This document shows, piece by piece, positions 9,528-20,329 of a stretch of DNA of 64,000 bases; positions within the stretch are counted from its first letter, which is position 1, and each line of letters begins with the position of its first letter. A model generated the notes under the pieces. That model made no database searches. It saw only the letters and a program-made list of their open reading frames with translations, and was not told the origin of the DNA. A program made the position numbers and the translations under genes. The stretch comes from Echinarachnius parma (Eukaryota; Echinodermata; Echinoidea; Clypeasteroida; Echinarachniidae), in the NCBI GenBank assembly GCA_037951105.1, contig JBAMJV010001356.1, positions 1 to 64,000 of the forward strand. Direction: 5' to 3'.

Positions 9528-9980
9528 TGAACAGTAATTTGGAGCATGCAATGTGCAAATTTAATGTGTTTGCTCTTTATGTGTGTGTATGACGCGTGCA
9601 TTCTCTGTTGCCCCACACATCTGGAACTCGATCCCTCCCTCCTGAAAAACGAAGTATCATATCAGGTCTCTACTAGCCCCCATCTCTTCGAAAAAAAAAT
9701 GTGCAGTCCAAAGGTTAAATATGGGAGGGAGCTGGTGCCTTTTTCACGATGATCATGAGGATGATTCGAGAAATAATTATGAGGACGTATTTGCTGACCA
9801 GAATAAAAAATAAAGCAAAAATCAGTTTGCGCATTTACATTATATTGCACCAAATAAATTTCGAATGAGAATAGGGAATCTGGAGGACAATGTATGAGCT
9901 TTGCCAGGAATAATTCCGTTTTCATCTGAATTTTACTCCAGCTATCATGTACCTTGTAACTAGCGATTTAGCGAGTTAGC
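9528..9980 (+). other. 3' UTR of the transporter gene and downstream flank
   Basis: Directly follows the stop codon of exon C. AATAAA at 9802-9807, followed by a second ATAAAG, is the best polyadenylation signal, giving a 3' UTR of about 290-300 nt. No other gene seen. Confidence 0.55.
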
Positions 9981-10547
9981 TAATGCTACGGTCACAAATG
10001 TTTCGATTTGGGCTACGGCGCCCGTACGATGCCACTTTTAGGTGAAATCTTGCGGGAATCTTGCGGCACCCGCACGGGTGCCGTGGCTACCGTACGGTCG
10101 CCGTTGCATTTTCCTCGCCGTACGATGTCAAAAATTTGTTTAACGCATCGTACGATTTGTTACTTGCCGTACGCCCGTAGACACATCGTAGAGAGCATCG
10201 CACGGGCACCACAAGGGCATCGCACGGGCACAGCACGGACATCGCAGCCTTTTTTTCGAATATCGACTGAATATTTGGCCACTCAAATCGTACGTGTACC
10301 GTGGATTCACCGTAAGAGTACCGTAAGGCACCCGTACGGGCACTTAGTTTGTGTTCACGGGGGCCGTGCAATTTATGTTTTATTTTAAGACAAAGGTCAT
10401 CGTACGGGGCCCGGAGAATATGTGACTGCTACATTACTCTATAATACCACAGACATCGTACGATATCACGATTTCCCCAAATCGTAGAAAATCCACCGTA
10501 GGGAGAAAAATCGTACGGCGCCCGGACCATTTGTGACCGTAGCATTA
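9981..10547. mobile_element. MITE with TAATGCTACGGTCACAAATG ends, CGTACG-rich
   Basis: 20-bp inverted termini at 9981-10000 and 10528-10547; the TA at each tip is compatible with a TA target duplication. The body is packed with CGTACG and CGCACGGG words. A second copy lies at 36042-36631. No protein is supported. Confidence 0.8.
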
Positions 10548-10991
10548 GTGATGTGTGCGTCCCACTATACCTCGCAGACGCAGGTAGATCCCTCCATTGC
10601 CATGATTGCATGGGGTGTAAATGGCGAGCTAGTCCCCATCGGCCCCCGTTCCCCGGTCGCGGTTTGTGTGCCCCCGGACTCAGGTGAACATTTGGGCAAA
10701 AGATCCCAGCCCCCCTGAGAAGAGAGGGCCCCTACACACATGCTTACGATCGAGCTTTTAAGTTGATTGCAACGTGGCTCCTTCGTGTTCCATCTTATGT
10801 AGGAAAGGATCCAAGTACGGGAAACAAACCGTCTCTCGGATAGAAAGACTATCAATGGAGGTCCCGTGTGTATAGGAGACTCGCGCCCTACATGATAAAA
10901 GAACGTTCACGAATCTGATTTACTATTTTTATGAAGAGTTGGGGGGAAAGGATGGCACACCGAATCTCCTCACGAATGCGCACCATAAATA
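10548..10991. other. Unrecognised spacer
   Basis: Between the MITE and the retrotransposon target site. No exon or known repeat found. Confidence 0.4.
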
Positions 10992-10996
10992 ATCAT

Positions 10997-13617
10997 TGTC
11001 AAGTATTTGAGGATCGCGAAATACGCATTACAAAATGATAATTCAAGCCAAGATATAAATTGTAATCTTTCGTTTATTAATAATAACAAAATAAACTTAC
11101 TTTCAATTTATATCAACGATTCCATAAAGGCAGTGTTAAGGTGATACAATCACACAAGAAAAGAAACAACTACGAAGCTACTTTGGTATTACCAAGTTAA
11201 CACCAACCAAAAAAAAAAAAAAACAAAAAAAAAACAAAAACAAAAAACAAAAGAAAAACCCCAAAAATGCCGTTGCTTATCGGCAAAACAAAAAAAAACA
11301 AAAAACAAAAACAAAAAGAATACACACGTGTATCAATACACCATTGTAACCGTATCAATGACGTTTCTTTTCGGCACTGCTATTATAAAACAAAAAGAAA
11401 CACACGCACAAAAAAAAAAAAACCAAAACCAATTATAAAAATTGAAGGAAAAACAAAAACAAACAAAAACAAAAAAACCGCTTAAATCATGTTAACGTTT
11501 ACAACCGAACATGTTTAATGTGTTAGCCAACACAAAGAGAATACTGGCGGTTTCAAAATTCACAAACAAAATAATGCCAATCCTTTCATAATGAACCACT
11601 GACAAATGTACAATAAATTGATTAGCAACTGAAGACGAAAATCAAAATAAACACACGTACTACAATACCAAACGAACAAAAGCAAACTACTGTAAATTAA
11701 TAATACATAACAAGTCCATCATTCTAGGTAAAGAGCCATGCTCTCCGCGAGTCTCCTAGACCCATCACGAACGGCGCGCGCGTCCCTTGCGATGGCGAAG
11801 TCGGAACTCGGCCCGTAGTCGACCTGCGGCGATCCCTGGAATGACATATCCCGGTGCTGCGTCTGTATAAAAGACATAAAGCGAATTCTACTACTACTAT
11901 CGAATTATAAATATAACATTTTAATTAAATTTGAGTAGCCACACACATCGGTCTGAAAATCCTAGAAAAAATGACAATACTGATGAATTCTTGTCGCCTG
12001 AAACAAAAAGCAAACATCATTGTTACTACATTCGATTTATACAAGCACAATTACTAACACATACGATCACGCAACACCAACAACAGCAACCTGGAAATAT
12101 ACACACTTTCACGAGTCTACTTACGCAGGTCTTGGATGTGTAGCATTTAATAATCGAGAAAGCGTCTGTCAATTTCCCGGAGATCGAGGGTAAAATCTTT
12201 ACTATAACACTTAGGTTATACATGCAGTTTCTTGCAATTTAACTTTCACGGTGTATAACACACTACATATAGTTTCCACTATACAGCCGCCAACGACCCT
12301 CCTATACCTCCGACGTTCTCTTTAGTTCAGCGTTTCTCAACCTTTTTTAACCCGAGGCCCACTTTGGCTCCTACAAATTGTTGGAGGCCCACCTTACAAG
12401 AACATATTTGGAAATATGAAAAAATGACAATAAAATAACAATAAGAAAACTGTGTGGTATCTATTTGTCAGTTGCAATGCAAAAAAAACTTTCTACATAC
12501 CTTCAATGGGACACTTGAGGTTGCTTATGGGAAATAAGAAAATCAAGTCGTGGTTTGATGGGGGACAGGTTCACACGCAAAGTGGCATTCAGAGTCAGTG
12601 GCGTAATGAGCAAAAACTTTTTTTTTTTTTTTTTTTGGGGGGGGGAGGGGTGCTAAACCAAATCCGCATCACCACCGCATATTGCGAAGAAGCAAAGCGA
12701 CTGAGCGGGGGGAGGGGGATGGTGTGGGAGGGGGTGTCCCCCTCCCACGGTAGGGAGCTTTTGCATTTTTGGACTTGAAACTGTGCAATCTGGTGCATAC
12801 CTAGATAGGAAATTCTGACTTGGCAACATGTACTATAATGTAGGTAAACGCGTCAAATATGCACCCCCAAAAATATTCGCAAAGTGACATTATACAGTTC
12901 AAACAGTGCATCAAAAGCCACACTATTTATGATACAACAACATGAACATTGTATTCTAGACGTAGACAAGACCGATTCTCGAGGTAGCGAAACAATTACC
13001 GAGAGGGGGAAGGGTGATGGGAAGGTGTGATCGTAGGTTGGTGTCCGCCCGTGCACGGTAAGGGGGATTTTGCAATATTTAACTTGAAATCATGCTATCT
13101 GGTGCATACTTGGGAAGGAAATTTGACTTGACATGAAGCAAAATCTTATTACACATCGAATAAAATCAGCCAGGACGTGGACTAGCTACCACAGAATTGT
13201 TGAAATTTCATTTTGGCCGACCTCGCGGCCCACCAGTGGGCCGCGGCCCACCGGTTGAGAAACGCTGCTTTAGTTCTCCCTCTTCGCGATAAAACCACTT
13301 GTTTCACGCCCTAACCCTCTCATTCGGCATTTTCCGTACTCCAATCAGAGTGTTCCCTTACGATTCGGTGCCCGAATCTTTAATTATGCGTTCCGATTAC
13401 GCGTTCGGTACTTTCCGTTAGCCAATCATAAGCTTGCCTCCCAAAGCTATTATTGTTGCCTAGCAACGTGCTTTATCAAGCAAGAAGGATTGCCGAAAAG
13501 ACCAATAATACCCTGAACACAAAGTCGTGTTCACGGTGTGCGCATTTTAACACATAATTTCAAATAGAATGACTATTTCTCGTAGTCTATACTTTCACTA
13601 CCCTGAATTTCTTGACA
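10997..13617 (-). repeat. LTR 1 (3' LTR in sense), 1.67 kb plus a 948-bp insertion
   Basis: Begins TGTCAAG and ends CTTGACA. Without the hAT-type insertion and its duplicated target it is about 1673 bp, matching the 1672 bp of the other two LTRs. It differs from both others at several sites, including 11142, 11515, 11544 and 11965. About 11207-11477 is a CAAAAA-rich low-complexity stretch. Confidence 0.9.
12328..13267. mobile_element. Non-autonomous hAT-type transposon inside LTR 1
   Basis: Perfect 15-bp inverted ends CAGCGTTTCTCAACC / GGTTGAGAAACGCTG. It is flanked by an 8-bp target duplication CTTTAGTT (12320-12327 and 13268-13275), the hallmark of hAT elements. LTR 2 and LTR 3 show the empty site. 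The interior contains a TCAGTGGCGTAATGAGC word with poly-T/poly-G near 12594 and GGTGCATAC words that recur at 50290-50770 and 63230-63405, so a second repeat family is nested in it. No transposase frame. Confidence 0.9.
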
Positions 13618-13632
13618 TTTTGCTCCCTTTCT
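13618..13632 (-). promoter_or_regulatory. Polypurine tract of retrotransposon copy 1
   Basis: On the minus strand the 15 bases next to the 3' LTR are AGAAAGGGAGCAAAA, the expected position and composition for plus-strand priming. The same sequence borders LTR 2 at 20228-20242. Confidence 0.6.
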
Positions 13633-13719
13633 AAGAAAAATTCACGGCTATGAATTTTTTTCAAAACAAGGATGACAAGAAATATCTTACTTGCACGATG
13701 ACACCTGTTTGCATCTGCG

Positions 13720-16700
13720 TTAACTATCTGTACGGCTCATGTAGTCCGCGCCGACGTTATCCTTACCTTTAATTGCCTCGATACGGTATCTGTACGGTTG
13801 CAGGGCAAGTGCCCAGCGGAGAACCCTACCATTTGCTACCTTCGATATTCTCATGGCAAGGAGAGGCTGGTGGTCGACCTGCAGAGTAAATTCCCTTCCG
13901 TAAAGGAATGCTTCAAACTTCTGAACCCCCCATACTACTCCCAAACACTCCTTCTCTATTGTTGAGTATGCCCTCTCACGTGGCAAGAGCTTCTTGCTGG
14001 CGAATGCTATCGGAAACTGCTCGCCGTCAAAGACTTGCAGAAGGACAGCTCCCAGACCTGTATCGGATGCGTCAGTTCTCAATATGAATTCCCTCTCTAC
14101 ATCTGGTAAATGGAGAATTGGCGCAGATGAAAGCTTCGCCTTGAGGCTCTTAAACGCCTGTTCCTGTGCGTCCTCCCATCTGATCCTGTTTGGCTCTCCC
14201 TTCTTAGTTCTGTCTGTCAGGGGCACCGCCAGCGCGGCGAAATTCGGGACAAATCTCCTATAGTAATTCGCTAATCCTAGGAACGACCGGAGTTGCTTCT
14301 TCGTTTCTGGGCGCTTAGCCTCTTGGACAGCAGCTATCTTGTCGGGATTTGGCCTGATGCACCCGTCGTTGATCCGGTGACCCAGAAACTCGACGTCGTC
14401 ATAACCGACGAAACACTTCGTGGGCTTGGCCTTGAGGTTCGCATTTCTGAGCCGCGTCAGCACCTGTCGAATGACATGAACGTGTTCCTCCCAAGTCTGA
14501 GTGTGAATCAATATATCGTCTATGAAGTTGTCCACCTTGTCCAGACCTTGGAGAACGGACCGCATCACTCTGCTAAACGTGGCCGGTGCATTCACAAGAC
14601 CGAATGGCATCGTTCGAAATTGAAACAACCCTTCAGGAGTGACGAACGCTGTGAGTGGCTTTGCTCGGTCCGTTAATGGAACTTGCCAGTAGCCATGTGT
14701 TAGGTCGATTTTAGTGAAGAATCGGTCACCTGCTAGTTTGGCGAATATCGCGTCTGGATCGGGCATGGGTTCAGCGTCAGTCACAGTGATGGAGTTAAGC
14801 TTCCTGAAATCGCAACAAAACCGGTTGGTCCCATCTTTCTTCTTCACGATCACTACTGGGGAGGCATACGGCGACGTCGACTTTTCTATCACACCAAACT
14901 CTAACATCTCTTTGACTTCGTCCATCACCGCTGGACGAAGGGCGTGTGGAAGAGGGTAAGGTCGGCTTCGAAGTGGTTCGTCTTGCGTCAGCTGTATGTC
15001 ATGGGCTCCTAATTGTTCAGTCTTACCCGGTATGTCGGTGAGGACATCGGCGAATTCCTTCAGCACCTCCTTGAGCAATGTCCGTTGTGCCGTATGTAGG
15101 GTCGGTGCCACATTGACGTCCGTGTATGCCTGTGATGGTTTCATCGTTGGCGTATGTAGCGTATCATCTTTAACCTCGTTGCCCATACCATCGACCTCCA
15201 ACGCATCCCTGGTCTCCCCGTCATCAACTATCGCTGTCGCTGCAGTGTCTAGTGGTGTCTTCAATTGGACTCTCTCCGTGACGTTCTCCCCTCTCCTGTG
15301 GTACAGCTTTAAGAGATTTGCATGGAAGGTCGTCACCCTATGTCCGAGATTGACTCTATAGTCCAGAGAGCCAACTTTCCCTACTACTTCAAACGGCCCC
15401 TTCCAGTGCATAAGCAGCTTATTGTTGTCTGTTGGTAGTAACACGATGACCTCGTCACCAACTTTGAAGACACGCATTCGTGCCTTTCTGTTGTAGTTTG
15501 TTCTATATTTGTCATGCGATTTTCGCAACTCTGCTTGTGCTATTTCGCACGTTTTAGACATCTTTTCTGTCAAGTCTAAGACGTATTGATACGTCGACTT
15601 TGTCTCGGGTTCGGTCGTTTCATTTGTCCAGAGGTCTCGCATGATCATCAGTGGGCCTCTGACAACGCGCCCGTACAGGAGTTCAAATGGTGCGAATCCT
15701 GTACTGTCGTGAGGCGTTTCCCTATACGCAAACAGCAGCGCATTGACATACCGATCCCAATCTCTCGGTCTCTCTTCGCACATTTTGTTGAGCATTCGCT
15801 TTAGTGTGCCATTAAACTTTTCCACCAAACCATTACACGCCGGATGGTAAGGTGTAGTTGTTTTGTGATGGATAGAAAGGAGCCTATTGACTTCTTCCAT
15901 CATTTCAGCAGTGAACTGTGAGCCCCTATCCGTTAACAACACTTTAGGGAGGCCTACGCGGGAATATATATCTAGCAGTGCCTCGGCAACGGACGCAGTA
16001 TATATATTCCGCAGAGGTACAGCTTCAGGATAGCGCGTGGCGTAGTCAACTAGGGTAAGTATATACCGATGACCTCTCCCAGTAGCAGGGGCTATAGGTC
16101 CAACGAGGTCTACTGCCACGCGTTGGAACGGTTCGTCTATCAAGGGTGTCGAACCCAGTGGCACACGTGACACCTTCCCCTTGGGAAGTGACCGCTGGCA
16201 GACATCACACGACCTACAAAACCTTTGAGTGTCCGCTTGAATCCCGGGCCAAAAGAAGGTTGCTAGAATTTTCTCAGCAGTTTTATGTGTTCCAAGATGT
16301 CCGCCGAGAATTGACTCGTGCGCTAGCTTCAACACTTGTTTCCGAAAGTTCTGAGGCACAATCAGCTGACTTATGCACTCACTGCGGATACCACTACCCT
16401 TCTTGAATTCTCTATATAGCAACCCATTGACTGTCTTAATAATTGAGCGGTTCCCGTTTTTGCTAACTTTACACGTCCCGTCACCGGCCAACTTTCGCAT
16501 CCTATCCAAGGTCGCATCTGTCTCTTGATGCTGACGGAATATGTCTGCCGTGACGGGTTCTTCTTGATCAGGAACTTTGAGCTTTCGCAGGGGTTTGTCC
16601 GCGTTTTTACGCTGGATTCGCGTTTCAGCAGCAAACGCGCGATATTTCATGCCTGGGTTCCAGTCGGTTTTTGGATCGCTAGGGTTTCTAATTCCCGGAA

Positions 16701-17628
16701 TATTCCCTAGGATCAGGTCGTACACTGGATTAACCATGCACAACGCATCGAGGGTCCCCGTGAAGAATGGCGAATCCACGTCTATTCTGGCCACACCATA
16801 TTTCTTCACGGTACCATCGATAAGCACGCACGAGCGCTCTTCGCCAGTCATTTGACCTTGGTGCACCAGACCTTCCCTCACTACTGCGCTTGAGCACCCA
16901 CTATCTCGCAGCACTTGAACGCTAGTTTTATTTACCAGACCTTGAACCACTGGCATTGATCGGATCATTTCCGCATTGCACGCAGCGCTGACGATTGGCA
17001 GTTTCTTTTTGCCCCTAGCATGACCATCCCCCATGTATTCTGGTAGCTTGCACGCACCGCATGAATCAATTAATAGACACAATCTGTCGGGGCCGCTAGT
17101 TTTCGCTGTGTTGCTACCATTCTTATCGCTGGTCCATGGTTGTTCGCGCTCCCCAGGACCAGTCGATACGCTTGCTTCGGGTTCCGGAATGGGACCCGGC
17201 TGTACGCTGTGCGTTCCATGTTTTACATCGTTCTTTTGTGGGTTGTGCACCTCGATACCTACTGCACCTTTATCAATTTTCCCGCGCTGTCTGCAATCTT
17301 TTGCCATGTGTCCTACCTTGCCGCACACAAAGCATGTTATTGTTTTTGAACGTTGTTTGGTAGGACGTTCGCTCGGTTTGCGGTTAGATTGGTCTTTACC
17401 CGACCGAGCATTAAGATTCCCCGATGCCGAATGCGGTTTCTCCTTAACACCTGGTGCACTACGCATGTAGTTGCTTCCGGCTGCGCTCTGCCATCCAACA
17501 TGCGCTTCTAAGTACCGATCCGCAGCGTCAGTGAGACCCTTCAGAGACCCGGGTCTTTGCTCCTTTACAAACAACGACATATCCGGCGGACAGCTATCGT
17601 GGAATTGCTCGCACACAAGCAGATCCAT
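13720..17628 (-). CDS. pol: Retrotransposon pol (nucleocapsid, PR, INT, RT, RNase H), copy 1
   Basis: About 1302 residues from the ATG at 17628. In order: a capsid C-terminal segment; one CCHC zinc knuckle (about 100-113, CFVCGKVGHMAKDC); an aspartic protease with DSG at 243-245; an integrase with H438/H445/C475/C478 zinc site and catalytic D508, D568, E604 (exact D-35-E spacing); a GPF motif near 745; a reverse transcriptase with ID at about 975 and FIDD at 1036-1039; and RNase H with D1187, the ECLG glutamate and a C-terminal NVGADY aspartate. Every catalytic motif is present. Integrase before RT marks the Gmr1 group of deuterostome Ty3/gypsy elements. The frame is open from 17673, just after the gag stop, so pol and gag share one frame. 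It differs from copy 2 only at residues 339 and 396. Confidence 0.93.
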   Translation of the reverse strand: MDLLVCEQFHDSCPPDMSLFVKEQRPGSLKGLTDAADRYLEAHVGWQSAAGSNYMRSAPGVKEKPHSASGNLNARSGKDQSNRKPSERPTKQRSKTITCFVCGKVGHMAKDCRQRGKIDKGAVGIEVHNPQKNDVKHGTHSVQPGPIPEPEASVSTGPGEREQPWTSDKNGSNTAKTSGPDRLCLLIDSCGACKLPEYMGDGHARGKKKLPIVSAACNAEMIRSMPVVQGLVNKTSVQVLRDSGCSSAVVREGLVHQGQMTGEERSCVLIDGTVKKYGVARIDVDSPFFTGTLDALCMVNPVYDLILGNIPGIRNPSDPKTDWNPGMKYRAFAAETRIQRKNADKPLRKLKVPDQEEPVTADIFRQHQETDATLDRMRKLAGDGTCKVSKNGNRSIIKTVNGLLYREFKKGSGIRSECISQLIVPQNFRKQVLKLAHESILGGHLGTHKTAEKILATFFWPGIQADTQRFCRSCDVCQRSLPKGKVSRVPLGSTPLIDEPFQRVAVDLVGPIAPATGRGHRYILTLVDYATRYPEAVPLRNIYTASVAEALLDIYSRVGLPKVLLTDRGSQFTAEMMEEVNRLLSIHHKTTTPYHPACNGLVEKFNGTLKRMLNKMCEERPRDWDRYVNALLFAYRETPHDSTGFAPFELLYGRVVRGPLMIMRDLWTNETTEPETKSTYQYVLDLTEKMSKTCEIAQAELRKSHDKYRTNYNRKARMRVFKVGDEVIVLLPTDNNKLLMHWKGPFEVVGKVGSLDYRVNLGHRVTTFHANLLKLYHRRGENVTERVQLKTPLDTAATAIVDDGETRDALEVDGMGNEVKDDTLHTPTMKPSQAYTDVNVAPTLHTAQRTLLKEVLKEFADVLTDIPGKTEQLGAHDIQLTQDEPLRSRPYPLPHALRPAVMDEVKEMLEFGVIEKSTSPYASPVVIVKKKDGTNRFCCDFRKLNSITVTDAEPMPDPDAIFAKLAGDRFFTKIDLTHGYWQVPLTDRAKPLTAFVTPEGLFQFRTMPFGLVNAPATFSRVMRSVLQGLDKVDNFIDDILIHTQTWEEHVHVIRQVLTRLRNANLKAKPTKCFVGYDDVEFLGHRINDGCIRPNPDKIAAVQEAKRPETKKQLRSFLGLANYYRRFVPNFAALAVPLTDRTKKGEPNRIRWEDAQEQAFKSLKAKLSSAPILHLPDVEREFILRTDASDTGLGAVLLQVFDGEQFPIAFASKKLLPRERAYSTIEKECLGVVWGVQKFEAFLYGREFTLQVDHQPLLAMRISKVANGRVLRWALALQPYRYRIEAIKGKDNVGADYMSRTDS

Positions 17629-17673
17629 CAACCCATCAAAGGACGACTCATGACCCGCTAGATCTACCCATTT

Positions 17674-18270
17674 TTAAAGATAATTTCTCATCCTATGAAC
17701 AAACTGACCCGCCGTTTCCCCGGCTTCGGGTCTTGCAGATCGCAGTTTTCTTCTAAAACCTTCGCTAGTCAAATCATACCGACGTAGTATCGCTTTCCTA
17801 ACTACTGTATAGTCTTGCGCTTCCTCGTCACTTAATCTAGAGTATGTATCTAGAGCCCGACCTGTGAGCAACGCGCTGAGGTTAGTGGCCCACGTAGAAT
17901 CATCCCATTTCTGTGCTTTCGCATATCTTTCAAAGCGATTTAAATAAGTGTCCAAACTATCCCTACTTTCATCAAACGTGGGAAGCTTGGGTGGACGCAT
18001 CTTTGGTTCACTTATCTGCGGTGGCACGACAACGGCAGCCGAAGCGGTGAATGCTTCTTGTTTCTTTGTTTCTAGATCTAGTTTAAGTTTATATAATGCT
18101 TGCTCTTCCTTCATACGTTCTCTCTCATCCGCCCTTTCTTCTCTCATTCTGTTTTGCTCTTCTGTTTTCTCATCCCTTCTCCTCTGCAACTGCTCTTTAA
18201 CGAATTCTCTCAACTCGCTCCCTTCATAACCTAGGGATTCCCCAATGTCGCGCAGCTCTCGCAAATCCAT
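17674..18270 (-). CDS. gag: Retrotransposon gag N-terminal frame, copy 1, ended by a stop shared by both copies
   Basis: 198 codons from ATG at 18270 to TAA at 17674-17676. The N-terminal 65 residues are highly charged (RRRDEK, MREERADERERMKEE) and predicted coiled coil. They are followed by PPKLPTFDE and a capsid-like helical segment with LSALLTGRALDTYSRL and RRYDLTSEGFRRKL, then FVHRMRNYL. The same helical fold (a SCAN-like capsid segment) appears to continue in the same frame beyond the stop, into the start of the pol frame. The TAA therefore cuts the capsid rather than separating gag from pol. This is either a regulated readthrough point or a nonsense mutation fixed before the dimer formed. 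Confidence 0.85.
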   Translation of the reverse strand: MDLRELRDIGESLGYEGSELREFVKEQLQRRRDEKTEEQNRMREERADERERMKEEQALYKLKLDLETKKQEAFTASAAVVVPPQISEPKMRPPKLPTFDESRDSLDTYLNRFERYAKAQKWDDSTWATNLSALLTGRALDTYSRLSDEEAQDYTVVRKAILRRYDLTSEGFRRKLRSARPEAGETAGQFVHRMRNYL

Positions 18271-18555
18271 TTTTGCGCAATACCAACTATATTATATATA
18301 TCGCGAATATATATATATATACACACGCTGCGTCTTTACTGCAAGCGCAGGGCTAGCCCAATCGCACGGGAATGAAGATATTAAGACCAAAACAAAACAG
18401 AGCAAACAATAATGACATAAATGTCACAACATTACCTGAACTAATAACTAATACAGAACATAATGGCCATAAAAAAGTACATTATAAATAAATGCAATGC
18501 CACACTGTTAACACATTTGTTAATTGTGTGACGTCCCTTCGTGGTCGCCAGAAAA
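18271..18555 (-). other. Retrotransposon 5' leader, copy 1, with primer binding site
   Basis: Lies between the 5' LTR (LTR 2) and gag. The 18 bases at 18533-18550, read on the minus strand as TGGCGACCACGAAGGGAC, match the complement of the 3' end of a tRNA-Arg (UCG/CCG type, ...CCCTTCGTGGTCG plus CCA). They lie five bases inside the LTR edge. A TA-repeat patch (18292-18321) precedes gag. Confidence 0.75.
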
Positions 18556-20227
18556 TGTCAAGTATTTGAGGATCGCGAAATACGCATTACAAAATGATAA
18601 TTCAAGCCAAGATATAAATTGTAATCTTTCGTTTATTAATAATAACAAAATAAACTTACTTTCAATTTATATCAACGATTCCATAAAGGCAGTGTTAAGG
18701 GGATACAATCACACAAGAAAAGAAACAACTACGAAGCTACTTTGGTATTACCAAGTTAACACCAACCAAAAAAAAAAACAAAAAACAAAAAACAAAAACA
18801 AAAAACAAAAGAAAAACCCCAAAAATGCCGTTGCTTATCGGCAAAACAAAAAAAAACAAAAAACAAAAACAAAAAGAATACACACGTGTATCAATACACC
18901 ATTGTAACCGTATCAATGACGTTTCTTTTCGGCACTGCTATTATAAAACAAAAAGAAACACACGCACAAAAAAAAAAAAACCAAAACCAATTATAAAAAT
19001 TGAAGGAAAAACAAAAACAAACAAAAACAAAAAAACCGCTTAAATCATGTTAACGTTTACAACCGAACATGTTCAATGTGTTAGCCAACACAAAGAGAAT
19101 ACCGGCGGTTTCAAAATTCACAAACAAAATAATGCCAATCCTTTCATAATGAACCACTGACAAATGTACAATAAATTGATTAGCAACTGAAGACGAAAAT
19201 CAAAATAAACACACGTACTACAATACCAAACGAACAAAAGCAAACTACTGTAAATTAATAATACATAACAAGTCCATCATTCTAGGTAAAGAGCCATGCT
19301 CTCCGCGAGTCTCCTAGACCCATCACGAACGGCGCGCGCGTCCCTTGCGATGGCGAAGTCGGAACTCGGCCCGTAGTCGACCTGCGGCGATCCCTGGAAT
19401 GACATATCCCGGTGCTGCGTCTGTATAAAAGACATAAAGCGAATTCTACTACTACTATCGAATTATAAATATAACATTTTAATTAAATTTGAGTAGCCAC
19501 ACACATCGGTCTGAAAATCCTATAAAAAATGACAATACTGATGAATTCTTGTCGCCTGAAACAAAAAGCAAACATCATTGTTACTACATTCGATTTATAC
19601 AAGCACAATTACTAACACATACGATCACGCAACACCAACAACAGCAACCTGGAAATATACACACTTTCACGAGTCTACTTACGCAGGTCTTGGATGTGTA
19701 GCATTTAATAATCGAGAAAGCGTCTGTCAATTTCCCGGAGATCGAGGGTAAAATCTTTACTATAACACTTAGGTTATACATGCAGTTTCTTGCAATTTAA
19801 CTTTCACGGTGTATAACACACTACATATAGTTTCCACTATACAGCCGCCAACGACCCTCCTATACCTCCGACGTTCTCTTTAGTTCTCCCTCTTCGCGAT
19901 AAAACCACTTGTTTCACGCCCTAACCCTCTCATTCGGCATTTTCCGTACTCCAATCAGAGTGTTCCCTTACGATTCGGTGCCCGAATCTTTAATTATGCG
20001 TTCCGATTACGCGTTCGGTACTTTCCGTTAGCCAATCATAAGCTTGCCTCCCAAAGCTATTATTGTTGCCTAGCAACGTGCTTTATCAAGCAAGAAGGAT
20101 TGCCGAAAAGACCAATAATACCCTGAACACAAAGTCGTGTTCACGGTGTGCGCATTTTAACACATAATTTCAAATAGAATGACTATTTCTCGTAGTCTAT
20201 ACTTTCACTACCCTGAATTTCTTGACA
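18556..20227 (-). repeat. LTR 2 (middle, shared by both copies)
   Basis: 1672 bp, TGTCAAG...CTTGACA. It acts as 5' LTR of copy 1 and 3' LTR of copy 2. It lacks the hAT-type insertion and is closer to LTR 3 than to LTR 1 at the sites that distinguish them. Confidence 0.95.
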
Positions 20228-20329
20228 TTTTGCTCCCTTTCTAAGAAAAATTCACGGCTATGAATTTTTTTCAAAACAAGGATGACAAGAAATATCTTAC
20301 TTGCACGATGACACCTGTTTGCATCTGCG

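Noticed and set aside
11207-11485. Lys/Asn-rich open frames (also in the other two LTRs)
   Set aside because: Arise from CAAAAA low-complexity sequence inside the LTR, on the strand opposite to the element.
13994-17653. Plus-strand open frames of 60-145 residues across the retrotransposon (also 20604-24263)
   Set aside because: Antisense shadows of the pol and gag frames; no independent domains.
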